From: Candidatus Latescibacterota bacterium
GTDB lineage: Bacteria; Blakebacterota; Blakebacteria; Blakebacterales; Blakebacteraceae
Assembly (NCBI GenBank): GCA_023135015.1
Contig: JAGLTZ010000010.1
Coordinates: 1 to 6,092 of the forward strand
DNA length: 6,092 bases
Direction: 5' to 3'
Position 1 is the first letter of the stretch. Each line of letters begins with the position of its first letter. The notes under the pieces were generated by a model that worked only from the letters and a program-made list of their open reading frames with translations, had not been told where the DNA came from and ran no database searches. Below, one piece after another: positions 1 to 6,006 of this stretch. The position numbers and the translations under genes were made by a program.

Positions 1-54
1 AAACTTTCCAGTGCTCATCCGGAGATTCCAGATGGACACTTACTTTTGTGCAGC

Positions 55-78
55 GCCCTAAAGTCGACTGCATAGGGC
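55..78. promoter_or_regulatory. Inverted repeat upstream of the SPT-like gene
   Basis: GCCCTA (55-60) and TAGGGC (73-78) form a perfect 6-bp inverted repeat around a 12-nt loop. The loop contains the 8-bp palindrome AGTCGACT (62-69). It could be an operator or a small hairpin in the leader. No T-tract follows, so it is not a typical intrinsic terminator. I found no convincing -35/-10 pair for the gene in 1-162. The role is unproven. Confidence 0.25.
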
Positions 79-146
79 TCAACACGATAGCAACCGACAA
101 TAGTAGCGGAGAATAAATAAACCAACAATCCGCTCACCCTGCCGTT

Positions 147-151
147 GAGGG
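147..151 (+). promoter_or_regulatory. Ribosome binding site of the SPT-like gene
   Basis: GAGGG is followed by 11 nt and then the ATG at 163. It overlaps the in-frame TTG at 145, so it can only serve the ATG. It decides the start and removes six residues (MRDKVR) from the longest possible reading frame. Confidence 0.55.
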
Positions 152-162
152 ATAAAGTACGT

Positions 163-1344
163 ATGGACCTTTTTAAGAGATGCTACAAGTGGAAAGACTG
201 GAAACTCGCCCAGCAGTTCGGCTACTACCCCTACTTCACAAAGATAGAGAGTGAAGCCGATGCTGAGGTAATTATAGACGGCGAACGCAAAATCATGCTC
301 GGCTCCAACAACTACATGGGCCTCACCAACCACCCGGAAGTGAAGGAAGCAGCGGCGGCCGCAGTCCATAAGTACGGCTCCGGGTGCACCGGCTCTCGCT
401 TTCTGAACGGCACCCTCGATATTCATGTGGAACTTGAAGAAGCCCTGGCCGACTGGCTAGGGAAGGAAACGGTGCTGGTTTTTACCACGGGATTCATGGT
501 CAACCAGGGTACAATCTCGTCACTGATCACCAAGGACGACCTGGTGATCTCAGACCGGCTCAACCACGCCAGCATCGTTGAAGGATGCCGCCTGGCGACC
601 GGCGAGACGGTGAGATTCAAACACAACGATATGGGGGACCTGGAGCGGGTACTCGGTAAGGCCCCCAAGCAGGCGGGTAAACTGATCGTGGCCGACGGCG
701 TCTTCTCGGCCGAGGGGACGATTGCAAACGTCAGCGGCATCGTAGAGCTGGCAAAGAAGTACGATGCCCGTGTGATGATCGACGAAGCTCACTCAATAGG
801 CGTATACGGCTCCGAAGGGAGGGGGATGTCGGACGAACAGGGGCAGCTCGACCAGGTCGACCTGATCATGGCCACCTTCAGTAAATCCTTCGGTGGTATA
901 GGAGGTTTCATCGCCGGCCCGCTCGAAGTGATCATGTGGATAAAGCACAAGGCACGTCCGATGATATTCACGGCCAGCCTCCCGCCCTCCTCGGTGGCGA
1001 GTGCCAGGAAGGCGCTCGATATTATTCGCAAGGCCGATGACAGGCGCGAAGCAGTACTGAAAAATTCCGAGAAGATGCTGAAGGGCCTTCAGGAAATCGG
1101 CTTCGACACCGGCAGCTCCAGTAGCCAGATCATCCCGATTCACGTCGGAAATGACATGAAATGCCTCAGGTTCTGGCGTGCTCTCTTCGACGCAGGGGTG
1201 TTCACCAACGCCTTCATTCAGCCCGGGGTACCTCCGGGAGGCGCACTGCTGAGGACCTCATATATGCCCACACACACCGATGAGATGCTAGATGAGGCGC
1301 TGGAAATAATGGAGAAGGTCGGCCGCAAAATGAAGATTATCTAG
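163..1344 (+). CDS. Serine palmitoyltransferase-like PLP-dependent alpha-oxoamine synthase
   Basis: This is a fold-type I PLP enzyme of the alpha-oxoamine synthase family (BioF, Kbl, HemA, SPT), which condense an amino acid with an acyl-CoA and release CO2. The 393 residues are a full family length. Visible landmarks are YPYF near residue 22, the glycine-rich GSGCTGSRFLNGT at 72-84, His135 (expected to stack on PLP), DEAH at 207-210 (Asp to the pyridine nitrogen, His to the cofactor), the Schiff-base lysine K241 in TFSKSFGG, and the carboxylate-binding arginine R364 after PPGGALL. The YPYF, SGC-GSRFLNGTLD-H and KHNDM-DLE (153-161) signatures resemble, from memory, the Bacteroides serine palmitoyltransferase more than BioF. 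I therefore infer condensation of L-serine with a fatty acyl-CoA to 3-ketodihydrosphingosine in the cytosol. Kbl (glycine C-acetyltransferase) and BioF remain alternatives; no bio, tdh or sphingolipid gene is in the window to decide. The ATG at 163 is preferred over an in-frame TTG at 145, because GAGGG lies 11 nt upstream of the ATG and nothing suitable precedes the TTG. Confidence 0.9.
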   Translation: MDLFKRCYKWKDWKLAQQFGYYPYFTKIESEADAEVIIDGERKIMLGSNNYMGLTNHPEVKEAAAAAVHKYGSGCTGSRFLNGTLDIHVELEEALADWLGKETVLVFTTGFMVNQGTISSLITKDDLVISDRLNHASIVEGCRLATGETVRFKHNDMGDLERVLGKAPKQAGKLIVADGVFSAEGTIANVSGIVELAKKYDARVMIDEAHSIGVYGSEGRGMSDEQGQLDQVDLIMATFSKSFGGIGGFIAGPLEVIMWIKHKARPMIFTASLPPSSVASARKALDIIRKADDRREAVLKNSEKMLKGLQEIGFDTGSSSSQIIPIHVGNDMKCLRFWRALFDAGVFTNAFIQPGVPPGGALLRTSYMPTHTDEMLDEALEIMEKVGRKMKII

Positions 1345-1369
1345 GAGCCTGTCGGAGAAACGCTCCTAG
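1341..1369. terminator. Hairpin joining the two convergent stop codons
   Basis: CTAGGAGC (1341-1348) and GCTCCTAG (1362-1369) are perfect reverse complements with a 13-nt loop. The plus-strand stop TAG (1342-1344) and the rmuC stop TAG (1366-1368 on the minus strand) sit at mirror positions and would pair with each other in either transcript. The position between convergent genes suggests a bidirectional terminator or 3'-end stabiliser. The stem is only moderately GC-rich and no U-run follows on either strand, so intrinsic termination is uncertain. Confidence 0.45.
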
Positions 1370-2469
1370 CTGCTCTCAAGAGAAGGTGTTTCAGTACCGT
1401 CCTCCAGACTGCGAAGCTTCACATCCAGCCCCGCCAGTCTTTTATCACCCCGCTCGTATGCTCCTCTTGCGTTACTGAGGTGGGTGCCCAGTTTTTCATA
1501 CTCGTCTGAGAACTTATTCAGATCCCCCTGCAGCCGCCGCAGGTGGGAGAGTATCTCGCCACCCCGCCGTTCCAGCTCCATCCCCTTCAAGCCAAAAAGG
1601 ATCACCTGCAGGTAGGCATAGAACGAATTCGGGCTGACGGGGATCACATGGCGCAGTACGGCGTAATCGAGCAGACCACCCATCTCCCCCACCTCACCTG
1701 AAGTCTCGTCCCGCAGGATTGTCTCGTAGTAGATGTTCTCTGCCGGAATGTACATCAGCGCGAAGTCGTATGTTCCCTCATCCGGAAGGATATATTTGGA
1801 GGCGATCTCGTCGATCTTGCTCTTCACATTACTGACGAATTGGCGACGTGCCTTGGGCCGGTCGGCCTCGTCCGCCTCCAGGACCCGCCTGAAATCCTCT
1901 ATCGGGAACTTGGAATCCACCGGAACCATCCGGTCACCGATGTGTATCACCGCATCGACCACGACACCGTCGGAGAAGGAGTGCTGGATCCCGAAGAGCG
2001 ATCGCGGGAAGATATCTGCAAGCAGCTTCTCAAGGAAGATCTCACCCACCCCGCCTCGCAGTTTCGGTGAGCTCAGGATGTCCTCCAGGCTGGCGATATC
2101 CTTGCCCAGTTCGAAGATCTTGCCGGTGGCTTCAGATAGTGATCCCAGTTCCCTTTTGAGGTCGGCAACTGTCTTTCCGGAATCGGCAAGCTGCTGGGAT
2201 AGAAGCTGCTGCTGGCCCTCCAGCCTCTCGTTCAGGGCATTCTGCATCCCCTGCAGGCGCTCGCTCAACCGGTGCATCTGCTCCTGTTCCTGCTTCAGCG
2301 CCTCTATCTGTCCCGACTTGAGCCCGTCAGTCATCTCCTGCCCGGCCTGCTTCACTGTCCGGCCAATATTCTGGATACGAAGCAGAGCGTACAGCACCAT
2401 GACGAACATGCTGCACACCAGCACGGCGACAGCTACTATCAACAGCCATAGTAGTGGTGGAAGACTCAT
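1366..2469 (-). CDS. rmuC: DNA recombination protein RmuC homologue
   Basis: This is an RmuC-family protein. RmuC was named in E. coli for limiting inversion rearrangements at short inverted repeats, and it carries a predicted restriction-endonuclease-like core. Residues 5-31 form one hydrophobic transmembrane helix, which implies anchoring in the inner membrane with the rest in the cytoplasm. Residues about 32-125 are rich in Gln, Glu, Leu and Lys with coiled-coil periodicity. The conserved core follows: GGVGEIFLEKLL (139-150, with E143 and E147), VDAVI (171-175, with D172) and VPVDSKFP (182-189, with D185-x-K187), a pattern fitting a PD-(D/E)xK active site. Next come YIPAENIYYE and the PVSPNSFYAYLQVI segment (277-290), where the family usually has a Pro-Thr/Ser-Leu motif. 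A second helical stretch (about 300-355) and a short acidic tail end the protein. At 367 residues it is shorter than the E. coli protein (about 475), mainly in the coiled coil. An in-frame TAG four codons upstream fixes the ATG as the first possible start. Confidence 0.93.
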   Translation of the reverse strand: MSLPPLLWLLIVAVAVLVCSMFVMVLYALLRIQNIGRTVKQAGQEMTDGLKSGQIEALKQEQEQMHRLSERLQGMQNALNERLEGQQQLLSQQLADSGKTVADLKRELGSLSEATGKIFELGKDIASLEDILSSPKLRGGVGEIFLEKLLADIFPRSLFGIQHSFSDGVVVDAVIHIGDRMVPVDSKFPIEDFRRVLEADEADRPKARRQFVSNVKSKIDEIASKYILPDEGTYDFALMYIPAENIYYETILRDETSGEVGEMGGLLDYAVLRHVIPVSPNSFYAYLQVILFGLKGMELERRGGEILSHLRRLQGDLNKFSDEYEKLGTHLSNARGAYERGDKRLAGLDVKLRSLEDGTETPSLESS

Positions 2470-2475
2470 ACCTCC
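2470..2475 (-). promoter_or_regulatory. Shine-Dalgarno directly abutting the rmuC ATG
   Basis: On the minus strand GGAGGT touches the ATG with no spacer, whereas bacterial genes usually leave about 5-9 nt. No other in-frame ATG lies nearby: the next Met is residue 21, inside the membrane helix, and an upstream TAG blocks extension. Either initiation is inefficient, or the motif is fortuitous and ribosomes initiate another way. Confidence 0.4.
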
Positions 2476-2493
2476 AATCTACTGCCGGAGTGG

Positions 2494-2519
2494 GACGGGG
2501 GGCAACTGTGCCCCCCGTC
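2494..2519. terminator. Strong GC hairpin between the secreted-protein gene and rmuC
   Basis: GACGGGGGGC (2494-2503) and GCCCCCCGTC (2510-2519) form a perfect 10-bp stem with a 6-nt loop. It lies about 40 nt past the stop of the upstream minus-strand gene and about 25 nt before the rmuC ATG. It is likely a terminator or 3' stabiliser for the large gene, but it would also sit in the rmuC leader if transcription reads through. No U-tract follows on the minus strand, so termination may be partial or Rho-dependent. Confidence 0.55.
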
Positions 2520-2522
2520 TAT

Positions 2523-2533
2523 CCTTTCAAAGG
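2523..2533. promoter_or_regulatory. CCTTT-C-AAAGG palindrome
   Basis: A perfect 5+1+5 palindrome lies in the short gap upstream of rmuC, just outside the GC hairpin. It could be an operator half of a weak rmuC promoter (TTGGAG about 17 nt before TAGACG on the minus strand, a poor match), or chance. The evidence is the symmetry alone. Confidence 0.2.
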
Positions 2534-2557
2534 AAGTACTCCAACGATCGACCCTCA

Positions 2558-5500
2558 TCACCGGAGGAGCAGGATTTTCCGTGACAGTCGCCGCCCGTCA
2601 ACCTGGAGCAGTACCAGGTAGATGCCTGCTGCCGCGGCATGACCGGCATCGTCCCGTCCGTCCCACCTCACCATATAGCTCCCCGAGGCCTTCGCCGAGT
2701 CCACCAGAATCCTGATTCGCCTGCCCCTCACATCCCTGATCTCCATCCGCACCTCGTAGATGCCTCCGGGTGGAAGTGTATACCTCAGGAGCGTTTCGGG
2801 ATTGAAGGGGTTCGGCGCTGCCGGAAGAAGCATCAGCTCCTCCTCAGCTGCAGGAACTGACAGTGCCCCCGGACCTAACCAGAAATTCTTTCCCTCACAT
2901 GCAGTGACCCTGACCGCAACGGCGCCTGCGCAAAGCTGTCCTTCCGGCCCCGGTCCGATCCGTACATCCTGTGCCATGACCGGTGGCTGCCCGGGCTCCC
3001 AGACGATCTCCTCTCCTGCAGGTACCCACTGCCTGGGGTCGCCATGTGGCCCACCGCCACCTCGCGGTGACTCGTACCCCAGGAATGGCTGGAATGAGAC
3101 AGCCTCACCCCCGTGAAGGACCTGCCACCGCAGCTTCAGAGAGAGCGGCCCCTCTTCCTCGATCTCAATGCCTCCCAAAGCAAGCGGTGGGCCATCGGTG
3201 CTGAAAGCCACCTGGCCATCCCCGACGGCTGCGTGGGAAAGAGGCCAGCGCGTCCAGCCGCCATCGGAGGCAAGCTCAATCAAAGCTGCACCGGGATCAG
3301 CTGTGGCAAGTACGGCTCCTATCCTTCCGAGTGGCGCATACCAGATTCCATCAGGCCCGCTCCTCGCAGGAATCCAGCTGCCCCCGATTTCTAAAAGGAG
3401 TGGACCGGGATCCGATGGTGCATCTCCCCACGACCATACCGGCAACGGAGGAGGCAGTGCTCGTTCGACCCTCATGTGTTGGATCAATCGCCTCTCTCCG
3501 TCCGATTCATAGACGCTCAGAAAGGCCTGATATCTTCCCGGTGAAAGACCTGTGACGCGGGCATAGCGCCAGCCCTCTTCACCCACGCCGGATGCCTGCC
3601 AAACAACATTTCCTGCATCCGACTCCAACTTCAGGTAGGCGCCCGGTGGGGCCCTCCACAGGAGGTCCACACAGCCAGGATCGGTACAGGCCGCAAGAAG
3701 GGAGGCATTGTTTCCGGAACCGCCGGCCGTTGCCGGTGACCTCGGTCTGCTGAATGTCGAGATCCGGCCGGCGCCGACTGATCGTAAAGCCCCTGCAGGC
3801 TGCCATGTAATGGTAGAATCGAGATCGATCGCCACGGCCTCTCCCCAGTCTATCAGGAAATCGTCTCCCACCTCTTCGCCTCCGGGGAGCCGGAAGCGCC
3901 CCTGCCACAACTGGGAGTGGGCATCCCATCTGCTTACGGCCCGTACCTGTGGGTCTGCGAGAACTTCCCCGGCGGTGCGCACAAGTGTTGAATCGCTGAC
4001 GCCGACCAGCGCCAGCCCCGTGCCGGGATGCAGAACCGGAGGCCCGTAACGCCGCGGTCCGTTCACCTGCAATGAGCCGGCGATCGCACTGACCAGAGCG
4101 TAACCCTCACCGGCTGTCAGCTGAAAATCACCTCCCGTCAGGGTTCCATCGCTCAGCCTGCCGGCGGATATCCAGGAAGCGGTCTGCAGATCCCACCTGG
4201 CGAGCTCCCCGCTTGATGGCAGCCGTCCCAGCCACTCGAAGGCGGTCTGGAGTAAGGTATCGTCCAGGGTCGGTGTGAACAGGGCTACGCCCGCCGGCAC
4301 TATAAACGCACTGTCGGTTGTGTGTGAAATACGCAGCGGCTGCGGCTCCTGTACCCAGAAGGGCGGGTTGAGACCGTCCTCGACCAGAGCCGAAATCCAC
4401 CACAGGCTTCCTTCCGGGAGATCGGAAACGGTAAGCACTACCGAACCTCCCACCGAAGCCGGCAGCATGGAAGGTTCGGTGTCGGCTGCGATCCTGTCGG
4501 CCTGACCATCCAGACGAAGGTATACCCGCGCCCATGCCTCCCCCTCATCGGTCAGTGCGTATCCGAGAACAATTGTGGTGTCGGCGTTGGAGCCGATGGG
4601 TAATCCATCCCAGGAGAACACCGGCGGAGAATCAGGCTCCACCCCGGGTGTGGGCACATCCTGGGGAGAGGTGCCCCCAACCAGCACTTCCGCCGAGGCA
4701 ACACCCAGGGAGCCGCCATCCACTTCCACCCTGAGGGTATCCCCGGTCGACCACGGGTATGCCTCACCCTCGACCGTCCTCAGATTACCCAGGTTGAGGT
4801 TCCACCTGCCGATGCTGTCCGTGACGGCCGCCATCCAGCCCGAGGACCCCGTGACGTTCCACGATCGGAGAAACACATGCGCACCTCCAACCGGGCTCCC
4901 AGTAGCACCATTTGCAACCGTCCCATAGACCGTGTAGGGAACAGAGGTTACCACATGACCTGTGGTCATTGATTGAAAGCTGTCCGACGGTGCGATAGTC
5001 CCACTGCTTACGACCCTCCACATGGTGGGTGTGAGCGGCTCCAGGCCGTATATGCCGGCCATATGGAGAAGCCCCGAGGGCAGCGGATCGAACATGTGCC
5101 TCACAAAACCCCCTGAATCAACTTCCAGCCGTCCGTCCGCCTGGCTCGAGGTCCTCCACGCCACCTGGTACCCGGCACTTGTAAGGTTGACCACCCTTAT
5201 CCTGTAGGCGGTCGGCCTGCTCTGGTCCGGACCTCCGCCGGGCAGGGCCGGTCCGGCAGGGCTGAAACGGGCCCCGCTCACCAGAATGTGTTCGACGAAT
5301 TCGCCCCACCCTTCGGGGTCGCGTGTAAATGCACCGTCGACATCCCACCCCTGGTACGAAATATCCTGTAGTGTGTCGGGACCCGCCGGGTCGATCAGCA
5401 GGACTCTCCCGGCCGTATTGGTGAGCCCCGACCCCAGGCGACCACCTGCGGTGAATGCCCGCCCGGGAATGCCCGTAGGGGTTCCGCCTCCGAATACAAC

Positions 5501-5818
5501 CAGGTATTCCCCTGGAGCGAGGATCGTACCCGCCGGAAATACAAACGGATCGGCACCCGCGGTTCCGAGTTCAAACCCGGAAACGTCAGCCGGGGATGAA
5601 CTCCGGTTCACCAGTTCGATGAATTCGTCCTCATATGTATCCCTCAGTCCGTCACCGTTGGCATCTCCCTCGGCACCGGTCGCGGGATCGGCCTGCACCT
5701 CGTTTATCACCACCGGAGACGGTTCCTGCAGCAGCACAGGCCAGGCAAACATTACCCTGACGCAGAGCATGACTCCTCCGGCCACCGCCGCTGGCAGCGT
5801 GATCTTTCTGACATTCAT
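2558..5818 (-). CDS. Secreted multidomain protein with lamin-tail domain and C-terminal sorting/FlgD-like tail
   Basis: This is a 1086-residue exported protein of unknown specific function. Residues 1-26 (MNVRK, then a hydrophobic stretch) look like a Sec signal peptide; C19 lacks a small residue before it, so it is not a clear lipobox. Residues about 36-150 match a lamin-tail domain: VVINEVQADP, an acidic DANGDG-R-D loop at 52-60 that could bind calcium, DEFIELVN at 65-72, and a LAPGEYLVVF strand. Residues about 203-290 read as an FnIII-like domain (GYQVAWRTSSQADGRL). About 296-380 resemble a carboxypeptidase-regulatory-like fold (VYGTVANGATGSPVGGAHVFL). Residues 507-676 are a duplicated module. 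About 711-790 are another FnIII-like unit, and 791-985 are unassigned. Residues 1002-1086 are the PNPFNPET ... WDGRDDAG ... GIYL tail typical of FCB surface proteins. I see no enzyme motif, so a structural, adhesive or substrate-binding role outside the cell is inferred. The ATG start is backed by GGAGGT 4 nt upstream and a near-consensus promoter. Confidence 0.88.
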   Translation of the reverse strand: MNVRKITLPAAVAGGVMLCVRVMFAWPVLLQEPSPVVINEVQADPATGAEGDANGDGLRDTYEDEFIELVNRSSSPADVSGFELGTAGADPFVFPAGTILAPGEYLVVFGGGTPTGIPGRAFTAGGRLGSGLTNTAGRVLLIDPAGPDTLQDISYQGWDVDGAFTRDPEGWGEFVEHILVSGARFSPAGPALPGGGPDQSRPTAYRIRVVNLTSAGYQVAWRTSSQADGRLEVDSGGFVRHMFDPLPSGLLHMAGIYGLEPLTPTMWRVVSSGTIAPSDSFQSMTTGHVVTSVPYTVYGTVANGATGSPVGGAHVFLRSWNVTGSSGWMAAVTDSIGRWNLNLGNLRTVEGEAYPWSTGDTLRVEVDGGSLGVASAEVLVGGTSPQDVPTPGVEPDSPPVFSWDGLPIGSNADTTIVLGYALTDEGEAWARVYLRLDGQADRIAADTEPSMLPASVGGSVVLTVSDLPEGSLWWISALVEDGLNPPFWVQEPQPLRISHTTDSAFIVPAGVALFTPTLDDTLLQTAFEWLGRLPSSGELARWDLQTASWISAGRLSDGTLTGGDFQLTAGEGYALVSAIAGSLQVNGPRRYGPPVLHPGTGLALVGVSDSTLVRTAGEVLADPQVRAVSRWDAHSQLWQGRFRLPGGEEVGDDFLIDWGEAVAIDLDSTITWQPAGALRSVGAGRISTFSRPRSPATAGGSGNNASLLAACTDPGCVDLLWRAPPGAYLKLESDAGNVVWQASGVGEEGWRYARVTGLSPGRYQAFLSVYESDGERRLIQHMRVERALPPPLPVWSWGDAPSDPGPLLLEIGGSWIPARSGPDGIWYAPLGRIGAVLATADPGAALIELASDGGWTRWPLSHAAVGDGQVAFSTDGPPLALGGIEIEEEGPLSLKLRWQVLHGGEAVSFQPFLGYESPRGGGGPHGDPRQWVPAGEEIVWEPGQPPVMAQDVRIGPGPEGQLCAGAVAVRVTACEGKNFWLGPGALSVPAAEEELMLLPAAPNPFNPETLLRYTLPPGGIYEVRMEIRDVRGRRIRILVDSAKASGSYMVRWDGRDDAGHAAAAGIYLVLLQVDGRRLSRKILLLR
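2561..2821 (-). other. C-terminal sorting / FlgD-like Ig tail
   Basis: This encodes residues 1000-1086. The sequence runs PNPFNPET, RYTLP, an IRDVRGRRIRIL strand, SGSYMVRWDGRDDAG, AAGIYLVLL and a basic end (RRLSRKILLLR). In FCB bacteria this domain sits at the C-terminus of exported proteins and is annotated either as a type IX secretion C-terminal signal or as a FlgD Ig-like domain. Whether this organism has a type IX system cannot be seen here. Confidence 0.85.
3791..4300 (-). repeat. Two-copy internal protein module (about 89 residues each)
   Basis: Residues 507-590 and 591-676 of the secreted protein align as a tandem duplication with a period of 89-90. Shared landmarks are TLxxTA (521/611), RWD (541/630), W549/W638, RL (554/643), GxDF (562/651) and GE (570/659). 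Over the gap-free core 541-575 against 630-664 I count 13 identities in 35. The DNA copies have diverged, so this is an old duplication and not a recent repeat. Confidence 0.65.
5369..5716 (-). other. Lamin-tail (LTD) domain segment
   Basis: This encodes residues 35-150 of the secreted protein. The order INEV-x-ADP, acidic loop D52-x-N54-x-D56-G57-x-x-D60, E66-F-I-E-L-V-N, DVSGFEL and LAPGEYLVV is the usual bacterial lamin-tail pattern, an Ig-like beta fold on extracellular nucleases and surface proteins. The acidic loop inserted between the first two strands has the spacing of a calcium-binding loop; calcium binding is inferred. Confidence 0.75.
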
Positions 5819-5822
5819 TACG

Positions 5823-5828
5823 ACCTCC
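5823..5828 (-). promoter_or_regulatory. Ribosome binding site of the secreted-protein gene
   Basis: GGAGGT on the minus strand is followed by 4 nt and the ATG at 5818. It is a full anti-SD match at slightly short but workable spacing, and it supports this start. Confidence 0.75.
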
Positions 5829-5843
5829 GAACAGTATTCAGCC

Positions 5844-5903
5844 GGGGGGAGACCGTAACAGGAGGGCCCGGGGGGGTGTATCGCTTCAACCTTTTTTGGG
5901 GGG
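5844..5903. other. Homopolymer-rich leader of the secreted-protein gene
   Basis: Between the promoter and the ATG the plus strand carries G6 (5844-5849), GGAGGG (5861-5866), G7 (5870-5876) and the block T6G6 (5892-5903). On the mRNA these are C-tracts and an A-tract. They could slip in length, form a G-quadruplex with long loops on the non-template side of the duplex, or limit secondary structure in the leader. No riboswitch class is recognisable. Confidence 0.4.
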
Positions 5904-5946
5904 AACTGGTGCGGAGTGAGGATGTGTGTGACCGCACCTATGAGTT

Positions 5947-5975
5947 ATTATACCAGTCGCCGGTATCTGGTGCAA
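5947..5975 (-). promoter_or_regulatory. Near-consensus sigma-70-type promoter for the secreted-protein gene
   Basis: On the minus strand TTGCAC (5970-5975) is followed by exactly 17 nt and TATAAT (5947-5952), a perfect -10. A TG dinucleotide one base before the -10 makes it an extended -10. Transcription would start near 5940, giving a leader of about 120 nt before the ATG at 5818. Overlapping inverted repeats lie in the spacer: ATACC (5950-5954) with GGTAT (5962-5966), and ACCAG (5952-5956) with CTGGT (5967-5971). These could bind a repressor. Confidence 0.75.
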
Positions 5976-5986
5976 CGGCCGGTTCA

Positions 5987-6006
5987 ATCGCGATGCGTCT
6001 TGACGC
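5987..6006. promoter_or_regulatory. Adjacent palindromes upstream of the promoter
   Basis: ATCGCGAT (5987-5994) is a perfect 8-bp palindrome followed at once by GCGTC-TT-GACGC (5995-6006). They lie 11 bp beyond the -35 box, where an activator or repressor might bind. A 2-nt loop makes a hairpin unlikely, so a DNA-binding site is the better guess. The rest of 6007-6092 shows no gene or signal I can support. Confidence 0.25.

Noticed and set aside
1..73. Minus-strand ATG (71-73) with an open frame running off the left edge
   Set aside because: It has only about 24 codons visible, no Shine-Dalgarno and no recognised similarity. A divergent gene is possible but not supportable from this window.
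3..116. Plus-strand frame open from the left edge to a TAA at 114-116, possibly the tail of an upstream gene
   Set aside because: About 37 codons with no recognisable motif; random open frames of this size are common, and other frames are also open at this edge.
145..162. TTG start giving a six-residue longer SPT-like protein
   Set aside because: No ribosome binding site precedes the TTG, whereas GAGGG is placed for the ATG at 163.
79..426. Minus-strand open frame of 115 codons
   Set aside because: It overlaps the conserved N-terminal half of the SPT-like enzyme and shows no family motif.
1733..2584. Long plus-strand open frame of 283 codons
   Set aside because: It lies antisense to rmuC, is rich in Ser and Pro with no recognisable domain, and is explained by the GC-rich codon pattern of the real gene.
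5286..5858. Plus-strand open frame of 190 codons
   Set aside because: It is antisense to the start of the secreted-protein gene, has Ser/Pro/Ala-rich low-complexity composition, and the opposite frame has clear domains, RBS and promoter.
5844..5903. G-quadruplex on the plus strand
   Set aside because: The G-tracts are separated by loops of about 14 and 20 nt on either side, longer than typical stable quadruplexes, so I note the tracts without calling the structure.
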